Assembly: GCA_025559845.1 (NCBI GenBank)
Contig: CP048469.1
Span: 3,268,501 to 3,332,500 of the forward strand
Direction of reading: 5' to 3'
Length of the DNA: 64,000 nucleotides
DNA from: Agrobacterium tumefaciens
Lineage (GTDB): Bacteria > Pseudomonadota > Alphaproteobacteria > Rhizobiales > Rhizobiaceae
How positions within the stretch are numbered: position 1 is the first letter of the stretch; every line of letters begins with the position of its first letter. Under the pieces are notes generated by a model. The model saw only the letters and a program-made list of their open reading frames with translations. It was not told the DNA's origin and ran no database searches. Below, piece after piece: positions 46,770-56,446 of the stretch. The position numbers and the translations under genes were made by a program.

Positions 46770-47330
46770 ATGTCCGGTGAACGGGAAAAAATGGCTGCTG
46801 GCGAATGGTATTCTTGTCTGGACGATGAGCTCGACGCTTTGCGAAAAATGGCTCGCCGCGCTGTTCATCAGCATAATACGATGCCACCGGATGAGCGCGC
46901 CTCAATGGCGCCGTTGCTGCACTCGCTTTTTTCCTCCGCTTCGGCAAGTGCGTTCATCGAAGCGCCTTTTCATTGCAGCTATGGTTTCAATATTACCCTT
47001 GGCGAGAACATCTATCTGAACGCCGGCTGCGCGATTCTCGATTCTGCACCCGTACATATTGGCGACGGTTCCATGCTTGGACCGGGCGTGCAGGTCTATT
47101 GTGCAGAACACCACAAGGATACGGTTTTGCGATCGAAAGGCATCGAGATCGCCAAGCCGGTGACCATTGGCAAGGATGTCTGGATCGGCGGCGGCGCCAT
47201 CATCTTAGCCGGCGTTACCATCGGTGATGGTGCCATCGTCGGTGCCGGTTCCGTGGTCACGAGGAACGTCGCGCCAGCTACAACCGTAGTTGGTAATCCA
47301 GCGCGTGCGGTTCAGCACAAAATTGCCTGA
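46770..47330 (+). CDS. Maltose/galactoside O-acetyltransferase-type protein
   Basis: A 186-residue left-handed beta-helix acetyltransferase. The N-terminal Mac domain (about 1-60; MAAGEWYSCLDDELDALRKMARR) is followed by hexapeptide repeats NIYLNAGCAILD, HIGDGSMLGPGVQVYCAEHHKD (catalytic His) and GVTIGDGAIVGAGSVVTRNVAPATTVVGNPAR. It acetylates a sugar with acetyl-CoA. It is 11 bases downstream of the YraN gene, likely in one operon. Confidence 0.93.
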   Translation: MSGEREKMAAGEWYSCLDDELDALRKMARRAVHQHNTMPPDERASMAPLLHSLFSSASASAFIEAPFHCSYGFNITLGENIYLNAGCAILDSAPVHIGDGSMLGPGVQVYCAEHHKDTVLRSKGIEIAKPVTIGKDVWIGGGAIILAGVTIGDGAIVGAGSVVTRNVAPATTVVGNPARAVQHKIA

Positions 47331-47381
47331 GCAGCCGCATTTCGTGCTTTTGCCGAACGAACGCATCACGTCATGGTGGTG

Positions 47382-47411
47382 TGTAACAAATCTGCAATAA
47401 AACTGTAAAAG
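47382..47411 (+). promoter_or_regulatory. Pho box upstream of ugpB
   Basis: Three tandem 11-base units, TGTAACAAATC, TGCAATAAAAC and TGTAAAAG, repeat in phase. This is the spacing and composition of PhoB binding sites, which are built of 11-bp direct repeats with a conserved 7-base part. It ends 63 bases before the ugpB start. ugp operons are known PhoB targets in enteric bacteria and rhizobia. Confidence 0.72.
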
Positions 47412-47474
47412 TCCCGTCACGGAACAAGCCTATTCGCATCCTCACCCAACCACGGGCGGTAGAGGATCGAAAAG

Positions 47475-48773
47475 ATGATCAAGAAATTTTCCATGGCTGT
47501 GATGGCCGTCAGTGTATCCGCAACGTCTTCCATGGCTGCTACCAACATTACCTGGTGGCACGGCATGGGCGGTCGTAACGGCGAAGTCATCAACGAAGTT
47601 TCGCAGAAATTCAATGAAGCCCAGAAAGAGTGCGCGCTGACGCCGGTTTCCAAGGGCTCTTACGAAGAAGCGCTCGCAAGCGGCATCGCTGCTTTCCGTT
47701 CTGGCGAACAGCCGAACATCCTTCAGGTCTTTGATGCTGGCGCTGCCACCATCATCAACGCCAAGGGCGCCGTCATTCCGGCGGAAGACCTGATCAACAA
47801 GGCTGGTTACAAGTTTGAACGTGACGCCTTCATCAACGGCGTTCGTTATTTCTACGCTGCTGCTGATGGCAAGTTCGTCGGCATGCCGTTTAACTCGTCC
47901 GCGCCGATCATGTACGTCAACCAGGAAGCCTTCAAGAAGGCGGGCGTTTCGGTTCCAAAGACCTGGGAAGAGTTTGAAACCATCGCGCCGAAGCTGAAGG
48001 AAGCCGGCTACACCGCGCTTACCGCTTCGCAGCTCACATGGCAGTTCACTGAAAACTTCTTCTCGCGCCAGAACCTGCAGTTCGCCACGAACAACAACGG
48101 TTACGACAGCGTTGCCGGCACCGAGATGAAGCTGACCGACCCGAACCTCGTCATGATGTTCGAAAAGCTGAAGACCTGGAAGGATGAAGGTTACTTCGGT
48201 TATTACGGCGCAGGCTGGAACGACAACCAGAAGCCGTTTGAAGAAGGCAAGGTTGCCATGTGGATCGGTTCGTCCGGTTCGTTCGGTGGTCTGAAGAAGA
48301 CCGCAACTATGCCGTTCTCGGCTGATTTCCTGCCTTACTGGAGCTCGATCAAGGGTGCCGGCACCAACACCTTCATCGGTGGTGCAGCTCTGTTCGCAAT
48401 GTCTGGCAAGTCTGATGCGGAAAACAAGTGCGTTGCCGACTTCTTCCAGTTCCTGACCTCGCCTGAGATCCAGAAGTTCTACCACCAGGCAACCGGTTAC
48501 GTCGCCATCACCGAAGCCGCCTACGAGCTGGCCAAGAAGGAAGGCTACTATGAGAAGGAGCCTGTTGCCGAAGTTGGCATCAAGCAGCTGATGCTGCCCG
48601 GCGGCGAATGGTCCAAGGGTTACCGCCTTGGCTTCTACCCGCAGATCCGCTCGATCATGGAGCGCGAATACAATCGCATTTTCGCTGGTGAAACCACTGT
48701 GAAGCAGGGCTTCGAAACCATCGAGAAGGAAGGCAACGAACTTCTCGCGCGCTTCGCAAAGACCGCTGGCTGA
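47475..48773 (+). CDS. ugpB: sn-Glycerol-3-phosphate ABC transporter, periplasmic binding protein
   Basis: A 432-residue solute-binding protein of the UgpB type. Residues 1-22 are a signal peptide (MIKKFSMAVMAVSVSATSSMAA). The mature sequence shows NITWWHGMGGRNGEVINEVSQKFN, GIAAFRSGEQPNILQVFDAGAATI, and AAFPKVG-like VGMPFNSSAPIMYVNQEAF, and a long SBP fold to the end. It binds glycerol-3-phosphate and its diesters. A 12-bp stem after its stop may stabilise or limit the message. It heads ugpBAEC. Confidence 0.94.
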   Translation: MIKKFSMAVMAVSVSATSSMAATNITWWHGMGGRNGEVINEVSQKFNEAQKECALTPVSKGSYEEALASGIAAFRSGEQPNILQVFDAGAATIINAKGAVIPAEDLINKAGYKFERDAFINGVRYFYAAADGKFVGMPFNSSAPIMYVNQEAFKKAGVSVPKTWEEFETIAPKLKEAGYTALTASQLTWQFTENFFSRQNLQFATNNNGYDSVAGTEMKLTDPNLVMMFEKLKTWKDEGYFGYYGAGWNDNQKPFEEGKVAMWIGSSGSFGGLKKTATMPFSADFLPYWSSIKGAGTNTFIGGAALFAMSGKSDAENKCVADFFQFLTSPEIQKFYHQATGYVAITEAAYELAKKEGYYEKEPVAEVGIKQLMLPGGEWSKGYRLGFYPQIRSIMEREYNRIFAGETTVKQGFETIEKEGNELLARFAKTAG

Positions 48774-48801
48774 TAAGCCCTTACGGACTGTGAAACCAAC
48801 A

Positions 48802-48829
48802 GGGGCCTCCTTCACACGAAGGGGGTCCC
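48802..48829 (+). promoter_or_regulatory. Stem-loop between ugpB and ugpA
   Basis: A 12-bp stem (including two G-T pairs) with an ACAC loop, built on GGGGCCTCCTTC and GAAGGGGGTCCC. There is no T-run. Hairpins in this place commonly protect the 5' message so that the binding protein is made in excess over the membrane subunits. Confidence 0.7.
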
Positions 48830-48850
48830 ATTCTCGATAGGGGACCGCGC

Positions 48851-49822
48851 GTGGCCTATACTCCTTCACAACCTCGTTTGAGCCGGTTTATCCCCGGTTT
48901 GTCAGCGGGCGCCAAGAAAGCGCCGGTCGAGCAGGCTGGCGCCAAGCGTGTCCAGTTCTCGTCGTCCTACGTTCCTTATCTTTTCCTGGCGCCGCAACTC
49001 GCGGTGATCTTCATCTTCTTCTACTGGCCGTCCGTTCAGGCGGTGCAGTCTTCGTTCTACATCGAAGACCCCTTTGGTTTCGGCTCGACCTTCGTTGGCA
49101 TGAGCAACTATTGGGACGTGATGTTCAGCCCTGAATATCTTGGTATCGCCAAGTTCACGGTTGTCTTCACCGTGCTTGTTACCTTCTTTTCGCTTGCGCT
49201 GGGGCTGCTGCTCGCGGTCAAGGCCGATGCGGTCATCCGCGGCAGCTCGACCTACAAGACCTTGCTGATCTCTGTTTATGCGATCGCTCCACCGGTCGCC
49301 GGCCTGATCGGCATGATGTTCTTCGACCAGCATATCGGTCCCTTTGTGAAACTGGCGTCCTGGTTCGGTTGGGACATGCGCGTCGGTCTGAATTATTACG
49401 ACACCGCTTTCGCCATGATCGTCGTCGCTGTCTGGAAGCAGATACCCTACAATTTCATCTTCTTCCTGTCTGGCCTTCAGGGCGTTCCGGTTTCCGTGCG
49501 CGAAGCAGCCACGATCGACTGCCGATCCGGTTTTCGCCGTTTCTGGACGGTCACCCTGCCGCTCCTTGCGCCGACAGCCTTCTTCCTGCTGATCATCAAC
49601 ATCACCTACGCGCTTTTCGACACCTTTGGCGTGATCGACGTGATGGTGAAGGACAAGCCGGCCAACAACCCGATCACGCTTGTCTACAAGGTCTTCATGG
49701 ACGGCTTCCGCGGCAACGACATCGGCAGTTCATCTGCCCAGTCGGTCATTCTGATGCTGGTCGTTTTCGTGCTCACCATCATCCAGTTCCGCTTCCTCGA
49801 GAAGCGCATCCACTACACGTGA
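48851..49822 (+). CDS. ugpA: sn-Glycerol-3-phosphate ABC transporter permease UgpA
   Basis: A 323-residue permease with six or more hydrophobic segments. Starting with MAYTPSQPRLSRF and a GTG start, it shows APQLAVIFIFFYWPSVQAVQSSF in helix 1 and the ABC-permease coupling loop EAATIDCRSGFRRFWTVTLP, where the usual invariant glycine (EAAxxxG) is Cys. It forms the channel with UgpE. It begins 77 bases after ugpB and is followed by ugpE. Confidence 0.93.
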   Translation: MAYTPSQPRLSRFIPGLSAGAKKAPVEQAGAKRVQFSSSYVPYLFLAPQLAVIFIFFYWPSVQAVQSSFYIEDPFGFGSTFVGMSNYWDVMFSPEYLGIAKFTVVFTVLVTFFSLALGLLLAVKADAVIRGSSTYKTLLISVYAIAPPVAGLIGMMFFDQHIGPFVKLASWFGWDMRVGLNYYDTAFAMIVVAVWKQIPYNFIFFLSGLQGVPVSVREAATIDCRSGFRRFWTVTLPLLAPTAFFLLIINITYALFDTFGVIDVMVKDKPANNPITLVYKVFMDGFRGNDIGSSSAQSVILMLVVFVLTIIQFRFLEKRIHYT

Positions 49823-49840
49823 TCGCGGGGACATAGACCA

Positions 49841-50683
49841 ATGCACAAGACAAAACCCCTCGACCACCTGATCCTCATTCTTGGCGCGCTCTTTCTGATC
49901 GTTCCGGTGATCGTCGCGTTCATGACGTCGACCCATGAGGCCGCAGAAATTCACCGAAACGGCCTGATGATCGTTCCCGGAGACAACATGGTCGGCACCT
50001 ATGAAAAGGTGCTGACCCAGAAGGGCGGCTTCACCGGCCAGATCACCGGTCTCAGCATGGTAATGAACTCGCTGATCCTCGGCATCGGTTTTGCTGTCGG
50101 CAAGATCGTACTGTCCATGACTGCCGCTTACGCCATCGTCTATTTCCGCTTCCGGTTTGCAACGCTTGCCTTCTGGATCATCTTCACGACGCTGCTGCTG
50201 CCGCTCGAAGTGCGCATCATGCCGTCCTATGAAGTGATGAGCAAACTCGGACTTCTGAACTCTTACACCGGCCTCATTGTACCGCTTCTGGCATCGGCGA
50301 CCGGCACGTTCTACTTCCGTCAGTTCTTCAAGTCTGTTCCGGAAGAGCTTCTCGAGGCTGCCCGCATCGACGGCGCCGGCCCGGTGAAGTTCTTCATCGA
50401 CGTACTTGTGCCCCTGTCACGGACGATGATGGCGGCAATCTTCATCATCATGTTCGTCTACGGATGGAACCAGTATCTCTGGCCCATGCTGATGACGACG
50501 GATGAGAGCTTCTTCACCCTGATGCGTGGCATCAAGTCGATCCTGCAGGTCTGGGTCGGTTCGCAAATCCCCGATTATAACGAAGCTTTCGCGCTCGCCG
50601 TTCTGGCCATGCTGCCGCCGGTGCTGATCGTCGTCATCTTCCAGCGCTGGTTCATCAAGGGCCTCACCGAAAGCGACAAGTAA
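49841..50683 (+). CDS. ugpE: sn-Glycerol-3-phosphate ABC transporter permease UgpE
   Basis: A 280-residue permease. The coupling loop reads [20 protein letters not shown], with the normal glycine. The first segment [28 protein letters not shown] and the [23 protein letters not shown] loop are characteristic of UgpE. It starts 18 bases after ugpA, and ugpC starts 11 bases after its stop. Confidence 0.94.
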   Translation: MHKTKPLDHLILILGALFLIVPVIVAFMTSTHEAAEIHRNGLMIVPGDNMVGTYEKVLTQKGGFTGQITGLSMVMNSLILGIGFAVGKIVLSMTAAYAIVYFRFRFATLAFWIIFTTLLLPLEVRIMPSYEVMSKLGLLNSYTGLIVPLLASATGTFYFRQFFKSVPEELLEAARIDGAGPVKFFIDVLVPLSRTMMAAIFIIMFVYGWNQYLWPMLMTTDESFFTLMRGIKSILQVWVGSQIPDYNEAFALAVLAMLPPVLIVVIFQRWFIKGLTESDK

Positions 50684-50694
50684 AGGAATCAGAA

Positions 50695-51795
50695 ATGGCT
50701 TCCATTGAAATCAGTCAGGTCTGCAAGGACTACGCAGGCGGCGTGCGTGCCGTCCATCATGTCGACATCGACATTGCCGACGGTGAGTTCATCGTGCTTG
50801 TCGGCCCGTCCGGTTGCGGGAAATCCACGCTGCTGCGCATGGTCGCCGGCCTTGAGGACATTTCCGAAGGCACGGTGAAGATTGGCGATCGTGCGGTTAA
50901 CACTGTCGATCCGGCCGATCGCGACATCGCCATGGTCTTCCAGAACTACGCGCTTTATCCGCACATGTCCGTACGCGAAAACCTCGAATACGGTCTGAAA
51001 AACCGCAAGACACCCAAGGCGGAAATCGACGCTCGCGTTGCCGAGGCTGCCCGCATGCTGCAGCTTGAACCTTATCTTGAGCGCAAACCGCGCGCTCTGT
51101 CGGGTGGCCAGCGTCAGCGCGTCGCCATGGGTCGCGCCATCGTACGCAAGCCCGCAGCGTTCCTGTTCGATGAGCCGCTTTCCAACCTTGATGCCAAGCT
51201 TCGCGTTTCCATGCGCGGTGAGATCAAGCGCCTGCAGAAGCGTCTCGGCACAACGTCAATTTATGTAACCCACGATCAGCTTGAGGCCATGACGCTTGCG
51301 GACCGCCTGGTCGTTCTGAATGCTGGCCGCATCGAGCAGATCGGCTCACCGCTCGAGGTTTATCACACGCCTGCGTCGACCTTTGTCGCGAGTTTCATCG
51401 GTTCGCCTGCCATGAACCTGTTGAAGGGTGAACTGCATGGCGATTGCCTGGCAATCGGTCCGTCGCTGCTTTCACTCAATGGCTTTTCGCCCGCCTCGGG
51501 TCCGGTGACGGTCGGCATGCGCGCCGAGGACTTCCGTTTGGCTGCAGACGGCGAACAGGGCTTTTCCCTGCGGGTCGACTACATTGAGGAACTGGGCTCC
51601 CAGCGTCTCGTTCACGGCACGATCGGGGACCAGACACTGACGGTCGTTTTCCCGCCGGATATCGACGTTCCCGCCACGCTGCCGCTGTCGATTGCACCAG
51701 AGAAGCTGCATTTCTTCTCGTCCGAAACCGGTAAACGTCTGAACCGCACGAGCGAGCAGGCATCGTCCTCGCACGCCCAATTGCAGATGGCCTGA
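50695..51795 (+). CDS. ugpC: sn-Glycerol-3-phosphate ABC transporter ATP-binding protein
   Basis: A 366-residue ATPase. Walker A is GPSGCGKST, the Q-loop [10 protein letters not shown], the ABC signature [14 protein letters not shown], Walker [16 protein letters not shown], and the H-loop [15 protein letters not shown]. The C-terminal half (about 240-360) is the OB-type regulatory domain of the MalK/UgpC group. A strong hairpin follows 11 bases after the stop, so it ends the ugpBAEC operon. Confidence 0.96.
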   Translation: MASIEISQVCKDYAGGVRAVHHVDIDIADGEFIVLVGPSGCGKSTLLRMVAGLEDISEGTVKIGDRAVNTVDPADRDIAMVFQNYALYPHMSVRENLEYGLKNRKTPKAEIDARVAEAARMLQLEPYLERKPRALSGGQRQRVAMGRAIVRKPAAFLFDEPLSNLDAKLRVSMRGEIKRLQKRLGTTSIYVTHDQLEAMTLADRLVVLNAGRIEQIGSPLEVYHTPASTFVASFIGSPAMNLLKGELHGDCLAIGPSLLSLNGFSPASGPVTVGMRAEDFRLAADGEQGFSLRVDYIEELGSQRLVHGTIGDQTLTVVFPPDIDVPATLPLSIAPEKLHFFSSETGKRLNRTSEQASSSHAQLQMA

Positions 51796-51806
51796 TAACA
51801 AGTAAA

Positions 51807-51837
51807 AATCGGCGCAATCATTAAAATTGCGCCGATT
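51807..51837 (+). terminator. Hairpin after ugpC
   Basis: A perfect 12-bp stem, AATCGGCGCAAT with ATTGCGCCGATT, and a 7-base loop. The T-run after it is poor (GCTC), so it may be a transcript end or a stabilising structure. Confidence 0.6.
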
Positions 51838-51903
51838 GCTCAAACCGGTTCGTTACGGTCCCGCTGATAGAACACCTCCAATATTTTACGGGGGTTTTCT
51901 GAT

Positions 51904-52416
51904 ATGTCCTTCAAAATGATGTTTGCCGCTGCCGCAACGATGGCGATCCGCACGGTACCACTGCTGCCAGCCTATTTGCGGCAGGGAAAAGATGACGCAG
52001 TCGTCAGTGCATCCTGCACGGATTTGCGGCTGCAGTCTGCGCCCATTAATCCGGAATGGATCATCGCCGGTAATCCGCAGGCGCGCGCAGCCGACCACTC
52101 CAGAAGCGGTGACCGCGCCTCCAGCACGGCCATGTGGGATTGCACGGCGGGTGAGTTCCGTTGGTTCTTCGGTTGGGACGAAACCGTCTACATCCTTGAA
52201 GGTGAGGTACATGTAACGGCTGAAGACGGCACGGTCAGCATTCTGCGCGTTGGCGACGTCGCATACTTCCGCGCCGGAACATGGGCCACATGGCGGGTTG
52301 ACAATTATGTCCGCAAGGTTGCCTTCATGCGCCGCCCGTTCCCCACCGCACTGGCGTTCGCATACCGCGTCAAGAACAAGCTTTTCTCCCGTCGTTCTTA
52401 TTCTCTGGCGGCATGA
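51904..52416 (+). CDS. Cupin domain protein (DUF861/EutQ-like)
   Basis: A 170-residue protein. The cupin barrel occupies about residues 75-145: MWDCTAGEFRWFFGWDETVYILEGEVHVTAEDGTVSILRVGDVAYFRAGTWATWRVDNYVRKVAF. The typical metal-binding histidines are mostly absent, so it may not bind metal. About 70 residues before it are unusual, with NPEWIIAGNPQARA and an amphipathic or weakly hydrophobic start. Function unknown; EutQ-like proteins have similar fragments. It follows the ugp operon and precedes gshB, each with its own spacer. Confidence 0.8.
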   Translation: MSFKMMFAAAATMAIRTVPLLPAYLRQGKDDAVVSASCTDLRLQSAPINPEWIIAGNPQARAADHSRSGDRASSTAMWDCTAGEFRWFFGWDETVYILEGEVHVTAEDGTVSILRVGDVAYFRAGTWATWRVDNYVRKVAFMRRPFPTALAFAYRVKNKLFSRRSYSLAA

Positions 52417-52463
52417 CCAGCGCCCGTGTGAAAGTTCAATAAAACTCACAGAACGACCGTCGT

Positions 52464-52491
52464 GCAGCAGTTGCCTTTGAAGGCCTGCTGC
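52464..52491 (+). promoter_or_regulatory. Stem-loop upstream of gshB
   Basis: A 12-bp stem with a two-base bulge: GCAGCAG, TT, GCCTT, loop TG, AAGGC, CTGCTGC. There is no T-run. It lies 37 bases before the gshB start, so it may be a 5' leader structure or the end of the cupin message. Confidence 0.45.
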
Positions 52492-52527
52492 CCTACATCT
52501 TTCGGGCTTTCTAAGAGGGACTTTTGC

Positions 52528-53487
52528 ATGGCGAAGATCAAGAACGTCGCGATCCAGATGGATCATGTGTCTGGCATCAACATTGCCGGTGACTCCACTT
52601 TCGCGATGAGCCTTGAGGCCCAGGCGCGTGGATACCGCCTGTTCCATTATACGCCGGATCGTCTCTCCATGCGCGACGGCAAGATTTACGCCACGGTCGA
52701 GCAGATGGAACTGCGGGATATCAACGGCGATCATTTTTCGCTTTCCGAACCGGAGCGTGTTGATCTGTCGACGATGGATGTCATCCATCTGCGACAGGAC
52801 CCTCCCTTCGACATGGCCTACATCACCTCTACGCATCTTCTGGAGCGCATTCACCCGAAGACGCTGGTGGTGAACGATCCTGCCTGGGTGCGCAATTCGC
52901 CCGAAAAGATCTTCGTGACCGAATTTGCCGATCTCATGCCTGCAACGCTGATTACCAAGGATGGTGCAGAGATTGCCCGCTTCCGCCAGGAGATGGGCGA
53001 TATCATTCTCAAGCCGCTTTATGGCAATGGCGGTGCGGGCGTCTTCCATTCGGCGCGTGATGATCGCAATTTCTCGTCGCTTCTGGAAATGTTCGGACAG
53101 ATGTTCCGCGAGCCCTATATCGCCCAGCAATATCTGCCGGACGTAAGAAAGGGCGACAAGCGTATCCTGCTGGTAGATGGTGAGCCGGTGGGGGCTATCA
53201 ACCGCGTGCCTGCGGAAAATGATGCCCGCTCCAACATGCATGCCGGTGGCCGTCCCGAGCCGACCGAGCTGACGACGCGTGAAAAAGAAATTTGTGCGCG
53301 GATTGGTCCGGCACTTCGCGAGCGCGGGTTCCTTTTTGTCGGTATCGATGTCATCGGCGACTACATGACCGAAATCAACGTGACCTCGCCAACCGGTATC
53401 CGGGAAGTCAGAAAGTTCGGTGGAGCCGACGTCGCAAGCCTCCTCTGGGACGCGATCGAGAAAAAGCGCGAAGCGCAGGATCTCTGA
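52528..53487 (+). CDS. gshB: Glutathione synthetase
   Basis: A 319-residue ATP-grasp enzyme that joins gamma-glutamylcysteine and glycine. The fold is clear from [70 protein letters not shown] and [16 protein letters not shown] (ATP lysine and glycine-rich loop), with [29 protein letters not shown] as the metal-binding end. The ATG at 52528 has AGAGGGA upstream. Confidence 0.96.
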   Translation: MAKIKNVAIQMDHVSGINIAGDSTFAMSLEAQARGYRLFHYTPDRLSMRDGKIYATVEQMELRDINGDHFSLSEPERVDLSTMDVIHLRQDPPFDMAYITSTHLLERIHPKTLVVNDPAWVRNSPEKIFVTEFADLMPATLITKDGAEIARFRQEMGDIILKPLYGNGGAGVFHSARDDRNFSSLLEMFGQMFREPYIAQQYLPDVRKGDKRILLVDGEPVGAINRVPAENDARSNMHAGGRPEPTELTTREKEICARIGPALRERGFLFVGIDVIGDYMTEINVTSPTGIREVRKFGGADVASLLWDAIEKKREAQDL

Positions 53488-53677
53488 ACAGGCCGTCGTT
53501 CGGCGTGCTGATGCAACCTGTGTCACGCAAAACTCCGCATCCGGCCTGAACGTCGGCTGCGGCATTTGTTCTCTTAATGTTCTTGTTTTATTGTGTGCGC
53601 TGTGGCAGGCTGCCCGCGGTTGGCTGCTGGACGGGGCATAAGGCCTCGTTGATGTAGCTGGTTTGCGGGGGCGGGCC

Positions 53678-55210
53678 ATGGTTGCAAGAGTTTGTACGGT
53701 TGCTTTTCAGGGTATCGAGGGCGTGCCTGTTGAAGTGCAGGTGATGGTGGCGCCGGGCAGGGTCGGCATCAATATCGTCGGTCTGCCAGACAAGGCTGTT
53801 GCCGAAAGCCGGGAGCGGGTACAGGCGGCGTTGCATGCCTCGGGACTTGCGCTCCCTGCCAAGAAAGTCACGGTAAACCTCGCACCTGCCGATCTGCCCA
53901 AGGAGGGGTCGCATTTCGATCTCCCCATCGCCCTTGGCCTGATGGCGGCACTGGGAGCAATTCCTTCGGACGCGCTGAATGGCTATCTGGTGTTGGGCGA
54001 ACTGAACCTCGACGGCACCATCGGTGCGGTTGCCGGTGCTTTGCCCGCAGCTATCGCTGCCAATGTTCAAGGCAAGGGGCTCATATGTCCGGCCGAAAGC
54101 GGTCCGGAAGCGGCCTGGGCCGGGGCAGATATCGACATTCTGGCGCCGCGCAGCCTGATAGCGCTTGCCAATCATTTTCGCGGTACGCAGCATCTCTCCA
54201 GACCGCAGCCGACCATCCGCAGCAACCCGGCCAATCTCCCTGATCTTGCCGATATCAAAGGGCAGGAAAGCGCCAAACGTGCGCTGGAGGTCGCTGCCGC
54301 AGGTGGGCACAATCTCCTGATGGTCGGACCGCCGGGATCAGGAAAATCCATGCTGGCCGCCCGTCTTCCCTCCATCCTGCCGCCGCTCGAGGCAGCCGAG
54401 CTTCTTGAGGTGTCGATGGTGCATTCGATTGCCGGGCAACTCTCGGGCGGGAAACTATCGGATCGCCGGCCGTTCCGCACCCCGCATCATTCCGCCACCA
54501 TGGCTGCACTTGTCGGCGGTGGACTGAAGGCGAAACCAGGGGAGGCGTCGCTTGCTCATCATGGCATACTCTTCCTCGACGAATTCCCGGAGTTTACGCC
54601 GCAGGCGCTGGATGCATTGCGCCAGCCACTCGAGACAGGCGAGTGCATTATTGCCCGTGCCAATCACCGCGTCAGCTATCCTGCAAATATCCAGCTCGTG
54701 GCGGCGATGAACCCGTGCAAATGCGGTATGGCGGGAGAGCCGGGCTTTACCTGTGCCAGAGGGCCTCGTTGCGTCGCAGATTATCAGGCGCGGATATCAG
54801 GCCCTTTGATGGATCGTATTGACATTCGTATCGATGTACCGGCCGTTTCGGCTGCCGACCTCATCCGCCCGGCGGTGTCTGAATCGAGCGCCGATGTCGC
54901 AGCCCGCGTTGCCCGTGCACGCAGGGCACAACAGGAACGCTACGCATTGGCAGGTGCGGCCGGAATTCGCACCAATGCACGCTGCTCGACTGCGTTGATT
55001 GAAAAATTCGCAGAGCCCGATGCTCCCGGTCTGCAATTGTTACGCGATGCGGCAGAGCGGCTGAAATTTTCTGCGCGTGGTTATCACCGCATTCTTAAAG
55101 TTGCCCGCACACTCGCCGATCTCGATGGCAAGGCCACAGTTGGCCGCATCCATGTTGCGGAAGCTGTGTCCTATCGTATTGCTGGACAGAGACTGACGGC
55201 GGCAGCCTGA
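53678..55210 (+). CDS. comM: YifB/ComM-family AAA ATPase (Mg-chelatase-like)
   Basis: A 510-residue protein. Residues about 1-180 form the N-terminal Lon-like S5 domain (AVAESRERVQAALHASGLALPAKKVTVNLAPADLPKEG), and about 190-390 the Mg-chelatase-type ATPase with Walker A MVGPPGSGKSM and Walker B in HGILFLDEFPEFTPQAL. MNPCKCGM and CARGPRC are a cysteine-containing zinc-type loop, and a C-terminal domain follows. In naturally competent bacteria ComM is a DNA branch-migration helicase; a role here in recombination is inferred. Confidence 0.93.
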   Translation: MVARVCTVAFQGIEGVPVEVQVMVAPGRVGINIVGLPDKAVAESRERVQAALHASGLALPAKKVTVNLAPADLPKEGSHFDLPIALGLMAALGAIPSDALNGYLVLGELNLDGTIGAVAGALPAAIAANVQGKGLICPAESGPEAAWAGADIDILAPRSLIALANHFRGTQHLSRPQPTIRSNPANLPDLADIKGQESAKRALEVAAAGGHNLLMVGPPGSGKSMLAARLPSILPPLEAAELLEVSMVHSIAGQLSGGKLSDRRPFRTPHHSATMAALVGGGLKAKPGEASLAHHGILFLDEFPEFTPQALDALRQPLETGECIIARANHRVSYPANIQLVAAMNPCKCGMAGEPGFTCARGPRCVADYQARISGPLMDRIDIRIDVPAVSAADLIRPAVSESSADVAARVARARRAQQERYALAGAAGIRTNARCSTALIEKFAEPDAPGLQLLRDAAERLKFSARGYHRILKVARTLADLDGKATVGRIHVAEAVSYRIAGQRLTAAA

Positions 55211-55285
55211 TAACACGGGCTGCTTGTCTCTGGTAATTGCCTGGCAACAGTACCGCACCCGTCAGCCGTCTTCTGAAGGAATACG

Positions 55286-55317
55286 ACGCCCCGTCTCGCG
55301 CTTGCGGAACGGGGCGT
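55286..55317 (-). terminator. Hairpin downstream of cysK
   Basis: Arms ACGCCCCGT and ACGGGGCGT with a GC-containing inner region. It lies 17 bases after the cysK stop on the minus strand. T-run is weak (ATTCC side), so efficiency is uncertain. Confidence 0.5.
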
Positions 55318-55333
55318 TACATCTTGATGATGA

Positions 55334-56302
55334 TTAGAGACCAAGCCCCTCGAATAGGGCCGTCGACAGATACCGTTCCGCGAAGGATGGAATGATGACG
55401 ACAATGTTCTTGCCGGCATTTTCCTCGCGCGAGCCAACCTTGATGGCGGCTGCGAGTGCTGCGCCAGAAGAAATGCCAACCGGAACGCCTTCGAGGCTCG
55501 CCACGAGACGGGCCGTTGCAAACGCTTCGTCATTGGTCACGGTAACGATCTCGTCGTAGACCTTGGTGTCGAGAATGGCTGGCGCGAATCCGGCGCCAAT
55601 TCCCTGAATTTTGTGTGGTCCAGGGTTACCGCCTGAAAGCACCGGGCTGTCAGCCGGTTCAACCGCGATAACCTTTACATCGGGCTTGCGGGATTTCAGA
55701 ACCTGACCGGTGCCGGTAATCGTGCCGCCGGTGCCGATACCGGAGACCAGAATATCCACCTCGCCATTGGTGTCGTTCCAGATTTCTTCTGCCGTGGTCT
55801 TGCGGTGAATTTCCGGATTGGCCGGATTCTCAAACTGTTGCGGAATGATCGCGTCAGGCAGCGTTTCGGCAAGCTCCTGCGCCTTGGCAATCGCGCCCTT
55901 CATGCCCTTCGGGCCTTCGGTCAGTACCAGTTCCGCGCCAAGCAGAGCCAGCATCTTGCGGCGCTCGACCGACATGGTTTCCGGCATGGTGAGAATAAGC
56001 TTGTAGCCCTTTGCAGCAGCGGCAAAAGCGAGTGCGATACCGGTATTGCCAGACGTTGGCTCGACCAGTGTGGTCTTGCCCGGCGTGATCTTGCCCTGCG
56101 CCTCAAGCGCCTCGATCATGGCGACGCCGATACGGTCCTTGACGGATGCGATGGGGTTAAAAAATTCGAGCTTCGCCAACAGGTTGGCCTTAACGCCCTT
56201 TTCCTTTGCCAGCTTGTCTAGCCGCACGATCGGCGTGTCGCCAATGGTCTCGGTGATGGAGGAATAGACGCGTCCGCGCCCTGGTTTTCTGGTTTCCGAC
56301 AT
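55334..56302 (-). CDS. cysK: Cysteine synthase A (O-acetylserine sulfhydrylase)
   Basis: A 322-residue PLP enzyme making cysteine from O-acetylserine and sulfide. The PLP lysine is in [16 protein letters not shown], the substrate loop is [22 protein letters not shown], and [16 protein letters not shown] is the phosphate-binding loop. It is 144 bases downstream of a LysE-family exporter on the same strand. Confidence 0.96.
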   Translation of the reverse strand: MSETRKPGRGRVYSSITETIGDTPIVRLDKLAKEKGVKANLLAKLEFFNPIASVKDRIGVAMIEALEAQGKITPGKTTLVEPTSGNTGIALAFAAAAKGYKLILTMPETMSVERRKMLALLGAELVLTEGPKGMKGAIAKAQELAETLPDAIIPQQFENPANPEIHRKTTAEEIWNDTNGEVDILVSGIGTGGTITGTGQVLKSRKPDVKVIAVEPADSPVLSGGNPGPHKIQGIGAGFAPAILDTKVYDEIVTVTNDEAFATARLVASLEGVPVGISSGAALAAAIKVGSREENAGKNIVVIIPSFAERYLSTALFEGLGL

Positions 56303-56446
56303 GAGTGTCCTCCTGTGCTTTTGACCGGCATAAATTTCGCGCAGGATAGGGCGAATGAAAGGAGGATGCCAGAGAATGGATGTGCGTATGTGTCGATTTT
56401 CGGAGCGAAAAATACTTCAGGAAGCGAATTTTTCGGAAGAAAAACC

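Noticed and set aside
47442..48869. A 475-codon open frame opposite ugpB
   Set aside because: The sense product is a clear UgpB with signal peptide; the opposite one lacks domain features.
51886..53679. A 597-codon open frame opposite the cupin and gshB genes
   Set aside because: It runs against two good genes, gives an arginine- and histidine-rich unrelated product and has no start signal.
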